DNA of 64,000 nucleotides from Welwitschia mirabilis (GCA_051453625.1 JBOZIK010000001.1:137742749-137806748), one strand, 5' to 3'; shown: positions 1-11,300, counted from the stretch's first letter. Translations and numbers: made by a program. The notes: a model not told the origin generated them from the letters alone.

Positions 1-819
1 TGAGGTTTATGATCAAGTTACTACAATAGAACTACATTAATTATAGTATTAGTTTCATTGCATAGTAAGTTAAATAGGTATTTCCAATTTGGGACATTAA
101 GAATATGCATAGTGGTAACTTTTTCTTTTAATAGTTTAAAGGCTTCCTCACATAATTCATTCTAAAAAAGGGCTTATCTTTTTTAGCAATTCATACAAAG
201 ACTTTGTAATCCTATAGAAATCCTTGATAAATCATTGATAATATCTCACATGTCCTAGGAATCCTCTTAAAGTTTCTAAATTAATTAGGGTTAATAAGTT
301 AGTGATAACTTGAATCTTCTTAGAATCCATTATTATACCATTTTATGAGATAATATACCCTAATGCAACCTCACTTGTAACATAAAGTAGCTCTTTTACT
401 AGCTTAATTTTAAGTATTTTTCAATGCAATAGGATAGAAATCTAGAGGGATGTTTCAAGGTTTAATCAAAGAAATCACTATATATTAAAAGATTATCCAG
501 GAATATTTTAATAAAATCTTTTAACATATCTAAAAAAATTAACATCATATCTCTTTAAAAAGTGGTAAGAGCATTACAGAACCCTAATAGCATTTACTAA
601 TAAATGAAGTCTAGGTAGTTTCATCTTGATCTTTAATAACTATAACAATTTGACTATATCCACTAATCCCATCTAAAAAGAAATAGCATTATTGACCTAA
701 TAATTTTTCAATGTTTGATCAATATAAGGGATGGGAGAGTGGTCCTTTTTGATATGATCATTTAGTTTCTTCAAGTCTATACAAACTCTCTACTAATTAT
801 TCTTCTTTGGTATCATCAT
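1..819 (-). pseudogene. Ty3/gypsy (Athila-like) reverse transcriptase, 3' part
   Basis: Reading the minus strand in mixed frames gives a decayed gypsy reverse transcriptase. From high to low coordinates I see VPKKNN-WRVCIDLKKLND (ending at the LTR insertion near 819), KKDHSPIPYIDQTL, then the region after the palm with GYIIS-NGIIMDSKKIQVIT, then LETLRGFLGHVRYY and FIKDFYRITKSL. These match the order of fingers, palm and connection of plant gypsy RTs. The frame is broken by many stops and indels. The fragment continues beyond the left edge of the window. Its first residues lie on the far side of a solo LTR, at 2418-2480. It belongs with the protease at 2.9-3.4 kb, the gag at 4.5-5.2 kb and the primer-binding site at 7.08 kb. 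It is not functional. Confidence 0.85.
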
Positions 820-1015
820 TGTTTGATGCCAATTTGTAGGAATTTGATGGTGTATTTGGAGTACTTTTACAGGACATTTATATAGGTTTAGATGCAATTC
901 TACTGATTATGGAGAGACAATAAGATAATCATTAAAACATGTAATTCTTAATATTATTGGAGGAATTTCAAGTATGTTCTAATATTTAGCATATTGAAGG
1001 AGGACTAAAGTAAAG

Positions 1016-1414
1016 AAGACCAATTTTCACTACTTGAGGAGCTTGGGAAGAGTGTCGTTCCTACTGTCATCCCCACGACATAGGGGACAACAGTTCATTA
1101 ACACAGCTATAAAGGAGCAGCACCTGGGCAACACTTGAATAGTAGCACATGATGGTAGGGCATCGTCCCCTTAGTCGTCTGGATGATAGGAAGGACGATG
1201 GATGTGAGGACAATATACGCAGTTAACGATAGCACATGGGCATATAATCTAAGATGTCATTCCCTTTGTCGTGTGGATGACAAACAGGACGATAGCCTCG
1301 GTAACATCAACGGGCAGCCCACAGAGCTAATGATATCATATGGGCATACAACCCAAGGAAATACGGTGGCATCATCTCCACTGTCGTGCGGACGACGGCT
1401 AGGATGACAGATGA
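1016..1414 (+). repeat. Four degenerate ~100-bp tandem units in the LTR, each with an inverted GTCGTCC/GGACGAC motif
   Basis: Units begin near 1016, 1144, 1231 and 1333. Each holds a pyrimidine-rich TCGTCCCC-like arm and a GGACGACA-like arm that can pair, for example CATCGTCCCC with AGGACGATGG. The units are more GC-rich and keep more CpG than the surroundings. The inverted LTR copy has at least two such units (about 24170-24330). The position is upstream of the TATA box, in the U3 region, so an enhancer-like role is possible but is inference. Confidence 0.6.
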
Positions 1415-1658
1415 TTTTACACTGTGACAGTATATTGCATTGTAACGAGTTCCAAATAGGCCATGTGGATGGTTAGGATTTCCTTAACAGACATCTAGGG
1501 TTATGGTTCATTGTAAAACTATAAATACCCCTTCCCTCCTTCAATTCCAACCATTTTTTATATTTGATATGCTTGTGATGGAAGCTTGAAGGCAGGAGGT
1601 CCATCTAATGGCTGCAGAAAGGGGTTTCCTTGGTGTTAGGCTATGTCTCTTCCATTGA

Positions 1659-1975
1659 GGAGCTGTTATTCTGTTGTAAGTAGATGTAAAGTTCTTTTGA
1701 TTAATACAAATACTCTTTTCATTTCAATTCTGTAAATGTCCCTTATGCTTTAAGTTGGTCATAGTTANNNNNNNNNNNNNNNNNNNNNNNNNNNNNNNNN
1801 NNNNNNNNNNNNNNNNNNNNNNNNNNNNNNNNNNNNNNNNNNNNNNNNNNNNNNNNNNNNNNNNNNNGGAGCTGTTATTCTATTATAAGTGGATGTAAAA
1901 TTCTTTTCATTAATATAATACTTTTTTCATTTTAATTATGTGAATGTTCCTTATGCTTTAAGTTGGTCATAGTTA
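1659..1975 (+). repeat. Direct duplication of ~108 bp flanking an assembly gap
   Basis: 1659-1767 (GGAGCTGTTATTCTGTTG... to ...GGTCATAGTTA) and 1868-1975 are near-identical direct copies on either side of the N run at 1768-1867. This is either a real tandem duplication in the LTR or two overlapping contig ends or haplotypes joined by a scaffolder. Confidence 0.8.
1768..1867. other. Assembly gap, 100 N
   Basis: A run of exactly 100 N, the usual placeholder for a gap of unknown size. It lies between two copies of the same LTR segment. Confidence 0.99.
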
Positions 1976-2417
1976 AATGACAATTCTATGATTTACTTAG
2001 ATCATGAGGGCAACCTTTGTTAAGGTTGACCTTGGTTAGTAGTAGGTTTTTCATTGCATTTCCATATTGTATTTCATGTCCTACTTGATAGTCTTTATGA
2101 CAGAAAGGCTGAAAGCTAGTCCTTGTGACAGAAGGATTAGGATCTAATTAGAATCTCATCTCATCTCCATTTCCATTTACTTGCATTTCATCTTTATTTG
2201 CGTTGCATTTACTTTACTATTTTCTTTCAGTTAAGTAAAAGATAAAATACCAAAACTACCTTTGGAAATCAATTTTCTAACTCTGAGCCTAGTGCCCTCG
2301 TTGGGATTACGACATTCGGGTGAACTTCCTTCTATACTAGCATGTGTTTTTTGTAAGTTTTATGATTTACAGGTTTATCTAAAGAGCTTCAGGATTGTAT
2401 AAATTCACACCACAACA

Positions 2418-3420
2418 ATCATAATGGAACTTATTCATTCATTGTCTGATATTGAGTAAATAATTCCTTCCTTTCATAACTTGTTTATTTCTCCTTTGAC
2501 AAACTTTTAAAGTTTAGGGTTTAAATGTCATGGAGTTTGTTTAATTGATTTTACATTTTATTCTAAATAGATTTTGTGTGTAACAAGGGCTAGTAAATGT
2601 TTTTTGTATATATTTATATAATCAAATAAATTCCTTGTCATTCTAATTTAAAATTTGCATTAACTACTTTTCTTAATAAAATTTTAGTTTACTACTACTA
2701 ATCAAGGACTTGGTTTTCTTATTATTAAGAAAGACATATTTTAGTGTGGAGGGTAATTCTTTAAGCTCTATGGTTCCATTGCTTGAAATTGCTCAGCCAT
2801 CTATAAGATTAAAAATAGGATTTATTTAATTTCTTTAGCATTAATTAATTAATCATTTGATTCAAGGAGGTTACCATGCTTATTTTTCATTAATAATGAA
2901 AAACATTCTTCCATGAAAAAAGGCTTAGTAATAATGTCAATTAATCTAGACCCTTCTCTAGATTTCCCTTCTTCCTATTGTTTTGATGAACTGAAGATAT
3001 TCATAATAATTTTTAGGTTGGAAAAGCTTAATTATACTAGTCCTATTTAACAATGAATTACTATATCTTTTATGGCTAATCAAGGTATTCCTAGTATGAC
3101 TCAAAAAAATTCCTCTATGATATATAGAATGATAAAATTGATAAGGTATATTACTTGATAGCTAATATTAACACATCTTTAATAATTTCCTTTGGGCTAT
3201 TTATAGACTTATCAATCAATGATAATGTTATTCTGATTTCAAAGCACTCTATTAGTCCTAAATTTTCACATCAATATGATAACAAAATATTAAGGCTTAC
3301 TTCTAAATCTAGTAATGCATGTATTAGTTTTTTACTATTAATGACTATAGGACTTGTACATGATCTAGGATTTTTATGTTTGAGAGGCATCATTTTCTTC
3401 ATCATTTGAGTGAATTTTTC
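2418..3420 (-). pseudogene. Ty3/gypsy (Athila-like) aspartic protease and RT start
   Basis: The minus strand shows the protease of an Athila-type element: ALLDLEVSLNILLS (about 3283-3325, corresponding to the ALLDLGASVNLLP active-site region of this lineage), then ITLSLIDKSINSPKEIIKDV and, around 3020-3110, LGIPWLAIKDIVIHC. These match the usual flap and LGRPFLAT block. At 2418-2480 the first residues of the reverse transcriptase (ISSIM) run up to the solo LTR. In the active-site triplet the expected DLG reads DLE, and stops break the frame. The order gag, protease, RT on the minus strand agrees with the neighbouring pieces, so this is one element. Confidence 0.8.
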
Positions 3421-4479
3421 TACTACATGAAATTATTGTAATATAATCTTCCTTTTTATTTTTAAACATAGGTCATAAAGGTATCTAGAATGAATAGGTA
3501 TATTCTTAATAACTTGATTTAAAGGTATTCTTATATCCAATTATTCAAACAATTGGTTCAAATTCTCATCCTTTGTCAGATACTCTTTTACCAATTTTGG
3601 AAAAGGGGGTTTATTAATTGGTTAAGTACTTAGCTTAATTGAAAAGGAAGGAGTTGAAATTATTGATTTTAATAGTTCTATCTATTCTAGTTCCTTGTCC
3701 TGAGGTTTTTATTTTACTATTTTATCCTTAAATGTCCTATTTTTCTTTCTTTAGGGTGACATAAATACTATGTCTTCTAATTTATTTCTGATCCCAATGG
3801 TGATTTTCCTTAGATGTCCTATCCTTATATGTCCCATTTCTCTTTCTTTAGGATGACATAAATACTATGCCTTCTAATGGCGAATTTTATTGGCATGGTT
3901 TAGCTCATCTTGAGATGATAATCCTAACTATTATTTCTATGTTAGGTTCATGAGCATACAATCTATGTTTTTCACTTTCTTATTCATTAGATTGACTTGT
4001 TGTTTAACATCTTGATTCATAGTTTGATATAGATAAAATTACCTAAACTCAAAATTTCTATTATTAAATTCCTAGGTGCATGAGTGGTTTTGGTTAAAAA
4101 TTTTGATTTCCTTGTCACAATATTCTTAAATAGTTAATTAGCTTGTTTTATGAAGGTTGTATGTTGTATGAGAAAGGAATATTATGTTGGAAGAAAGTAA
4201 CCATATCCTTTACAAAGTTTAGTATGTATTATTAAGCTTTATAATCTTACACATAATTCCTTGAGTGCTCACAAAGCAAATACTTTTCTACATTTTCTAT
4301 GCTCAATGCAATTCCCTTGAGTTGTAATTATGGTTGCAGTGGACTACTACATAGTTGTGCTTCTAGTTGAATAGTTGTAATGGTTGGTTATGATTGCAAA
4401 GATGGTTGCAATGACTATGGTTTTGTCATGATATTTGTTAAAGCCTACATCATTTTTTCCATCTCTTAATCATTATTAC
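3421..4479. other. Gag-protease spacer of the same gypsy relic, no readable domain
   Basis: This lies between the protease and gag pieces of the minus-strand element. It is probably the gag C-terminus and linker. Simple pyrimidine-rich and GTTGTAATGGTTG-like repeated words occur (about 4320-4430). I could not read a zinc knuckle or any other domain. Confidence 0.4.
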
Positions 4480-5161
4480 TTAAGTTATTATAGCTTGTTT
4501 TGATCTAATGGACCACCACTTGCTATGATCAACTAATTCTTTTAAAATTATAAAGGCTTATTCTAGTGTTTCATTTAAAATATTTCCTCCTACTATAAAA
4601 TTTACATGTTGCATAATGTGCATGTCTAATCCTTAAATGAAAATTTGAAGAAGTTAATGAAAGGGAAAACTATGATGTGTGATACATTAACACAACCTAT
4701 CTAATTGCTCATAAGTTTCTTTGTAACTTTTCTCTTCATCTTATTGAAAACTCATGAGCTATTTCCTAGGACTGTATAATGTATTATCTGAAAGGAATTT
4801 TCTCATAAAAGCATTTTTAAATTCCTTCAAGTTTAGACAAAAATTTGTATAGTTTACAATCAAAAGTTAGCTTTACCTATCAAGGTGGTTATAAAAGCTA
4901 TCACCTTAGTTTTGTTAATGAATGTAAGTGTTAGTAAATCATGATTTTTCTGAACTTAATTGAATGTATCACTGATTCTTTTTCATTAGTTCCATGAAAA
5001 GTAGATAGGTGTCGTACATTTTTCATTTTGATGTTTAATCCGAGGGTAACACAAAGGATCCATTCTAAACTTGTCCTTATTAAAAACTTAAATACCTTAG
5101 TATATGTCCAATTTTGGTTGTATTTCCTGTTTTTTTTATAGTTTAAAAATTTTTGAAACAT
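4480..5161 (-). pseudogene. Ty3/gypsy (Athila-like) gag relic
   Basis: On the minus strand, MKNVRHLSTFHGTNEKE (near 5040-4970) corresponds to the start of the retrotransposon gag domain (FHG-x-P-x-E pattern). It is followed by AFITTLIGKANF and NLKMLL-ENSF (about 4880-4790), matching the gag core of plant gypsy elements (tryptophan-rich block followed by LK..FLEKFFP), and then HYTVLGNSS-VFNK, the R-G-E-I-L-F-Q-like segment. Many codons are stops, most explicable as decayed Gln, Trp or Arg codons. It lies at the expected place between the primer-binding site at 7.08 kb and the protease at 3.4 kb. It is non-functional. Confidence 0.7.
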
Positions 5162-7072
5162 CCAAGAGTTGTAGGAGTATCTCTTACTAGTGTTGTAAAG
5201 CTAAATTATGCCCCTAAATTAGGTAGTAGTCCTCCAAGGTACATAGTTATTATTATAGAGTTTTAGTTATTTATTCATTGTATTACTTATTGGAATACAG
5301 AAGTGTGATTTACAATCTAAGGAAAGATATGAGTAGTCTTATGCATAGTATTGATGTTTGCTAAGGTGCACCTTGGGTTTTCTTCCATGTTAAGTTAGAA
5401 TTTTATACCTAACTAACTAATCTAGAAAATGGGAAAGGTTTCCATGTGATCATGGACATGTTACTTTGTAATGCTTTTTATATAGTCTTCTTTTCCTTCT
5501 TTATTTCTTATTGTATTTGTTGCTAAATATATTTAAGCACATATCAAGATTCCTCTAAGGATGCAATATAACTAAGTGTTCATGGTTGTATGAACTTGTT
5601 ATGTGGATGTTTTATACTGCTCCTTCTACGATGGTATCACAAATCCCTAGCTTCATTCTTATGTTAGTTGTAAGCAAGTGTGGTAATGTAGTTGTTTGTA
5701 CTACTATGATTTTTTCTTCTAATTTTAATAAATGGTCAAGTACTTCTTGCAAAGCTTACAAGTTCTTAGTGAGATTAAGGTTTTCTTTATATAATTGGTC
5801 AACTACACTTGTTGGGTCATCCTTAAAAAATGTGGTTGAATTATGCTCAGTTCATAATAAGGTATTTAAAGTAGCAAGTCTTATTATTTCATCTAAACAC
5901 TATGGATTAGATGTGTTTTACTCAAGGTTGGCAATGGTACTTTGTAAAATCCTAGATGATGGATCATTAACTTAGTGACTAATTACTATTCTTATACATT
6001 TGCTTAAGTGATTTAGATGAGGTTTCTAATTTCATATAATTTTAATATGCTTATAATTCTACTAATAACTTAAAAAGGAAAAAAAATTATAATTTTCTAA
6101 ATAGTTTAAATATTCTTCAAAGAAATAAAATGTTTTAAAATTAAAATGTTCTACTTATAAAATTTTTGAGAAAATCACTTTTCTTAATTAGGAATGAATA
6201 AAAGGATCGAGACACTCACTTGGATCTACCTACAATAAAGAGCTTTAGGTCTAATGTCCTTTTGCCTTCCTATTGATCAATTAACATGTGCCCAGTGATG
6301 TTTAAACGAAAAACTTAAAAGAGGTCTAATATATCCATAATATAATCTATAGTTATGGTAAATAGTAATAAATAAAAAATAAAAATGTAGGAATTAAAAT
6401 TTAAAATAAATGTAATGCTTATTCACTTTAGAATAGGAAAATTAAAAAAAAAAAAGAAAATAAACATGAAAGATATAGAAATTAAAAATTCAAGAATTAG
6501 AATTCATATTTTTTCTTTTCTACTCTATCATTAATCAATTCAACTACAACAAATGCATCATAATTCAATAGAATCCTAAACTAATGCGATAGATGATGAC
6601 AAAAATTTAATGAATGATATTAAAAATTTAAAGGAAATTAAATATTCATACCTATTTTATAGTGCTAAATAAGATAATGCAACATTCAAGATATTGTACA
6701 GTGATACAAATATAAATAGTCATGTGATAATCTATAATAGATATTATTACAATGCTATATAGAATTAACTATTCTATTATAGAATGTAATAAAAATAAAT
6801 TAAAGAAAAGATTCTAAATCTAAAAAATGTAAATTTAGGAAAATAAAATTATAGAAAGAAGAAGCATAAAATGTAAAGATAGAAAAGTTAATTTCAAAAG
6901 GAAAACGATAATAATAAAGAAATAATATACTAATTTAAGAATTAAAAGATATTTTAATAATCAATCTTAAATAAAATAGTGCCACTAAAAAGTATAAATA
7001 TGCATGTAAAGGAAAGTTTTATCCAAGATGTTTAAATCCCCAATCTATTTCAAGATCAGAGGTTGCCAATGC
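5162..7072. other. 5' leader region of the minus-strand gypsy relic; very AT-rich
   Basis: No gene is supported here. The region lies between the primer-binding site and gag of the minus-strand element and is about 1.9 kb, acceptable for an Athila-like leader. A plus-strand 129-codon open stretch at 5586-5975 has no recognisable domain and is rejected. Confidence 0.4.
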
Positions 7073-7091
7073 TTTTCCAACAATAGCACCA
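7073..7091 (-). other. Primer-binding site (tRNA-Asp type), decayed
   Basis: The minus strand reads TGGTGCTATTGTTGGAAAA. The tRNA-Asp primer-binding site used by Athila-type elements is TGGCGCCGTTGCCGGGGAT. Seven of the eight differences are C-to-T or G-to-A. It is preceded on the minus strand by CTATCA and a 3-nt spacer, a good LTR 3' end (CA at 7096-7095). It therefore marks the boundary between the 5' LTR (higher coordinates) and the interior of the element (lower coordinates). Confidence 0.7.
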
Positions 7092-7094
7092 AAA

Positions 7095-8630
7095 TGATAG
7101 GGGTAGTAATAGTTTACTAGACTGACTATGATCTATCTTGTCATATCCATAGAAGCTTTGGATGTGAATCCTAGATAATGGTAGCTAGGATTGAAATATT
7201 ATTTATTTCTAATCACATTCCACAAACTATTAAACAATACTTAAATAATNNNNNNNNNNNNNNNNNNNNNNNNNNNNNNNNNNNNNNNNNNNNNNNNNNN
7301 NNNNNNNNNNNNNNNNNNNNNNNNNNNNNNNNNNNNNNNNNNNNNNNNNCTTTTCCTATATTAATGTTTGTATTAAAATAAGTTAACATCTCCTCAATGA
7401 TATACAAGATATCTCTATGTGGTAAACAACTAGGAAGAAATATAGTACACATAAGTGACATCATTATTATTTGCAAATGAAATTAATCTTTCTATAAGAA
7501 ATATTTGTTATGTTTATTTTCCTTGAATATGTATATAAAGCTAAGGAAGTATATGTAGAAGTTTATCCTAGATTCTTATAAGCATTTTAATTAATCTGAA
7601 AGTAAAAATAAATTTATTCTTATTAATGTTAAATTAAGTTGGTTGTTTCATAATTATGTCAAATCTCTAGATTAACTTAAATCATCTTTAGATTAATTAA
7701 TTATACCCATGATAATCCTAATTTATAAATAATTATAAAGTTAAGTATATTGATATCAACCCTTAAATAGTTATGAATTTAATCATATCTATGATAATCC
7801 CAATTCCTAAGTAATTATGAAATTAATTATAATCTTGATAATTATAATTCTTAAACAATCTAGAAAGGATGGTTAGTTCATAATCATGTGTTAAAAAGCT
7901 ATACTACATAATAAATAAAATAATGATTATTTAGATAAATTCAAATTATTCCAATAAATTAGAATAGTTTATATTTTATCCTTAAATACACGACCTTAAT
8001 AATGCCCTAAAAGCTTAAGTATTTTATGAATAACATAAATAAATAAATTATACCCCTTAAGTATATATTTTTAAAAATTTCATAAGACTTATAACCATTT
8101 TAGGCTAATTATATGTTTAAACTTATCTTATATTCCTTTCTAAACTTTCTAATTAGGTAATCATATAACCTTAAAAGATAATTCTTAGTATTAATTTATG
8201 AATCTAATAAATCATATCCTTTTGAAAGAAAGAAAGTGGGTAAATATGATTATTTGGTCTAAAAACATCAGTAAGAACCATAATAATGGTAATAACATCA
8301 TTATTAAAATCATATAAAGTTATTAATCTCAAATGTTCATAATATAATATTTATTCTATTCCAAACAAACTCTTATAATAATTTCAATTGCATACAGATG
8401 ATTCATCATCACCAATCAAGTATTGAGGCTAAATCAGTTACCAACTAATTAACATCAAGAGAACTCAAGGATTAATTAACAACATAGTGATGGAAATGAA
8501 CCTTAATTTAATCTTAATTTAGAGGAAGTAATGAATGAATTCATTTACTTTTTATCATAAATAGTAAAACAAGATTAAAACCCATAAGTAAATAATCCTA
8601 ACAATTAACTAAAAAGAAAGTAGATATGAT
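7095..8630 (-). mobile_element. Probable 5' LTR region of the minus-strand gypsy relic; outer limit unknown
   Basis: This begins at the CA end next to the primer-binding site. The sequence is extremely AT-rich, with repeated words such as TAATTATAAA and TGATAATCCTAAT (about 7680-7870). I see no gene. I cannot fix the outer TG end, and part of the stretch may belong to the next element. It includes a 100-N gap at 7250-7349. Confidence 0.4.
7250..7349. other. Assembly gap, 100 N
   Basis: A run of exactly 100 N, gap of unknown size. Confidence 0.99.
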
Positions 8631-8639
8631 GAAGTTGCT

Positions 8640-10010
8640 TTAAACCTTTATTAAGTTAAATCCACCAAAGATTGTAAGAGGTTCAGATCCATCTAGAGTA
8701 GAATCATGGTTAAATGATGTTAAAATGGTTATAGAAACCTTGGGATGTAATTAATATGAGAAGGACTCCTTAGAAATTTACATGTTACAATAAGAAGCTA
8801 ATTTATGATGGAAACAGAAATGATTAAGCTAGATGATGCGGAACTCTCATGGACAAAATTTGAGCAGTTAACTTATGGTGGAAACAAAAATGATTAAGCT
8901 AGGTGATGTGGAACTCTTATAGCCAAAATTTAAGCATACTTTTAAGAAAATATATATTAACAAATTGTACATTTTTGAAAAGGTTACTGACTTATGTAAT
9001 TTAAGGAAAGATTCTAACATAACCATAGCATCTCATGAATGCATGGTTATGAAATTCCTAAGATACGTTTCACATATGCATCTTGATGAAGAAACCAAAG
9101 AAAATATTTTGATTAATAGCCTTCATCCTTCCATTTCTACTAAAGTATCCATGTTTTAACATAAAACTTCAATAATGTCATCAAGAAATTGAAGATAGTA
9201 GAGAAAAATTATCAAAGAAAACAAAAAAATAAGAAAAGAATTCCTCTTTAAGGATCCTAGCTTTAAGATAAATCAATCATAGATGTTCCATTGGAATAAA
9301 AATTTGAATTCCAACAAGAATAACATCAGTAATAATAATAGTAAAAATAGAAATTCCAATCAACATAAACAAGCACCATTTAAGATAAATTAAAATGAAT
9401 CTAGTTAGAATCACATGAGTAATTATCTATAAAGATCAACTTTTAAGAAGATTCCTTGCTAAAGACATTATAAAAATCAAGCTAGGAATGGATTGTAGTG
9501 CTTAAATTGTAAAGAAAATCACAGAGTTAGAGAGTGTTTCTTCCTTATTAATATCTACTCCAAACAACAATCAAATAATCCTTAAGAATCACAAATGATT
9601 CAACAACTAATAAGGTGGATTTAAGTGATAGCAGATAATTAAGAGGTGTAATTTTAAAGCTTAATCATAGAAGGTAAAGCTTTACTTAATAATAAAAAAC
9701 GCAATTGTTTTATTTGATCGTGAATCAACTCATTGATTTATATCCCTTATAATTGTCTTAAGAGAAAAAATATATTGTGCTCTAACTAAGGAATGCATAT
9801 ATGTTACAAATGGATTCATATCTAAGGTTAATCAGTAGGTTCAATGTTGTACTTTATTTATAAATAGGGGAAATTTTTAAATTCAATCCATTTTTATCAA
9901 CCTAGGAAACTATGATATTGTGTTAGGTATGACTTGTTTAATGCAAAATAAGATAGTGCTAAAATAATATTTCTTAACCATAAAATGATATTTTTCTAAA
10001 TAATATTAAG
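8640..10010 (+). pseudogene. Ty3/gypsy gag-protease relic, plus strand
   Basis: Plus-strand frames give NPPKIVRGSDPSRVESWLND, the start of a chromovirus-type gag, then ETLGCN and the tryptophan block LWWKQK, ELSWTKFEQ, YINKLYIFEKVTDLCNLRKD, and a C-terminal gag part at 8965-9159. A zinc knuckle follows at about 9500-9540 (CLNCKENHRVREC, one residue short of CX2CX4HX4C). The protease shows AIVLFDRESTH (about 9700-9735; expected DSGATHSF) and NYDIVLGMTCLMQNKIVL (about 9910-9962). Stops and indels break every frame. A 70-bp tandem duplication lies inside the gag. No matching RT follows: another element in the opposite orientation begins near 10.37 kb. It is non-functional. Confidence 0.8.
8797..8936 (+). 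repeat. Two tandem copies of a ~70-bp gag segment
   Basis: 8797-8866 and 8867-8936 share TGATTAAGCTAG-TGATG-GGAACTC and flanking sequence with a period of 70 bp. They encode the same LWWKQK to ELSW part of gag twice, so this is a local duplication after or during insertion. Confidence 0.8.
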
Positions 10011-10369
10011 ATTTTTTTCTTCATAACATGCAGGAACAAGATTAATATGATTAAGACAAGACTTAGGAATTATGCCCAATATATGAAAATTATCTATAAA
10101 ATACTTCTGCAAATGTTTTAATCATGTTTAAGAAAATACTCATCGTATGACATTAAAGTAATTGGGATGTTACATAAACCCAATGATATAGACTTATTTA
10201 AAGGGGAGGAGACATGTAAAGGTTTTCTCTGCTTAACATCTAGAAACAATTTCTATTCAATTATAGCCTAAATACCCATCTTAAAAAAAATATTAGTCAT
10301 AAACAACTAACCTTTCCAAAATTTAATCAATAAAGAGTAAGGAAAAGTGATCCTTATGAGTTATGGAAT
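10011..10369. other. No assignable content
   Basis: The stretch between the plus-strand gag-protease relic and the minus-strand RT relic. It is probably decayed LTR-element DNA. I recognise no domain or signal. Confidence 0.4.
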
Positions 10370-11300
10370 TGAGTTTTTTGTATTTAACATACATTATTCA
10401 TCTTACTTTTATTCTTGTGGGGATAATTTAGGTATAGTTTAAGTAGAATTAATGAATTAACTATTAAAGATTAGATAAATAATACTAGCATCTAGTAATT
10501 TAAGGATTTTCTTCATCACAACTTCTTTTATATGAGAGTTAAGTCTATGTTGAGGTTTTCTACAAGCTTAGCATTTTCTTTCAAATGAATTCTTGCATGC
10601 GTATGGCAAAATTAATACCTTTTAAATTAGAAATTATCCATTATATAGCCTTGATTTGGTGTTTAAATAAAAAAGTTAGGTCTCCCTCTTATGATGTTAA
10701 AATTTTAGCATCTATAACTACAGGAAGTGACTTGATATCTATGAAAATCATATAATTTAAGTCTTTAAGAAGAGGCCTAATTTAACATTTGAAATAGGAT
10801 TTTCACTAGAATGGTTTTTTATGATAAATATGGTAAGTTATCAAATCTAGATTTAGAATGAGATGGTTCATGTCTAGAATTCTCATATAAGTCAAGTGTT
10901 AATTCTTCATGTGGCTCAAATAAATGGTAACCTTCCATGAAATGAAAAACTCACAGAGACAAGCTTCAAAGTTTAACTAAACCTCTTTAACATCATCTAA
11001 CTGATTTCCATTTATAGCATTGAAAACTTATCACTTTGTGTTTATATTACCAAGTGATATCTTAACAACACCATTATTATAGTTTATTAAAGAGCTATAA
11101 TAAAATATCTACCCAAGATAAGTGAAGAACCTTTAGATTATCTTCCATTTTTAGAAAAACAAAGTCTATTAGGTTATAAAATTTACAAAGTCAATATGGC
11201 ATTAGGCTCATACTAGATTCTAAATCTAACAAGGTTTTACATATTCTTTTGTTTTTCATGATGCAAGTGGTAGTTGGGGAAGCCAAGATATCTAAACTTA
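10370..11300 (-). pseudogene. Second Athila-like relic: protease and RT N-terminus, minus strand
   Basis: Minus strand, high to low: KRICKTLLDLESSMSLMPY (about 11250-11190), the protease active-site block of Athila-type elements (TLLDLGSSVSLMPY expected), followed by poorly preserved protease sequence and YHLFEPHEELTLDLY (about 10940-10895). Around 10620-10500 lies HARIHLKENAKLVENLNIDL, the segment that opens the RT of this lineage (THKIHLEEDAKPVRE...). LKLLDAG is still hinted at by LNY-MLV. Stops interrupt all frames. The gag of the same element lies at 12.1-12.6 kb. The RT palm is missing, because another relic in plus orientation lies next to it. Confidence 0.75.

Larger units (their letters stand above)
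820..2417 (+). mobile_element. Solo LTR of a gypsy-type element, with target-site duplication
   Basis: The block starts TGTTTGATGCC and ends CACACCACAACA, the TG...CA ends of an LTR. It is flanked on both sides by ATCAT (815-819 and 2418-2422), a perfect 5-bp target-site duplication. It carries a TATA box (CTATAAATACC, about 1520-1530) at the start of the presumed transcribed part. A diverged copy in the opposite orientation lies at 22903-24565, which confirms the extent independently. No internal element sequence or second LTR follows, so this is a solo LTR left by LTR-LTR recombination. It sits inside the reverse transcriptase of an older minus-strand element: removing it joins SSIM to PKKNN in that protein. 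The real length is uncertain because of a 100-N gap at 1768-1867. Confidence 0.85.

Noticed and set aside
1183-1407. 74-codon open frame in the solo LTR
   Set aside because: It runs through the tandem GACGAC units. Its length comes from repeat composition, and the frame is not kept in the second LTR copy.
5586-5975. 129-codon plus-strand open frame
   Set aside because: No domain, Ser/Val/Leu-rich low-information product, antisense to the leader of a minus-strand gypsy relic. Expected by chance in this composition.
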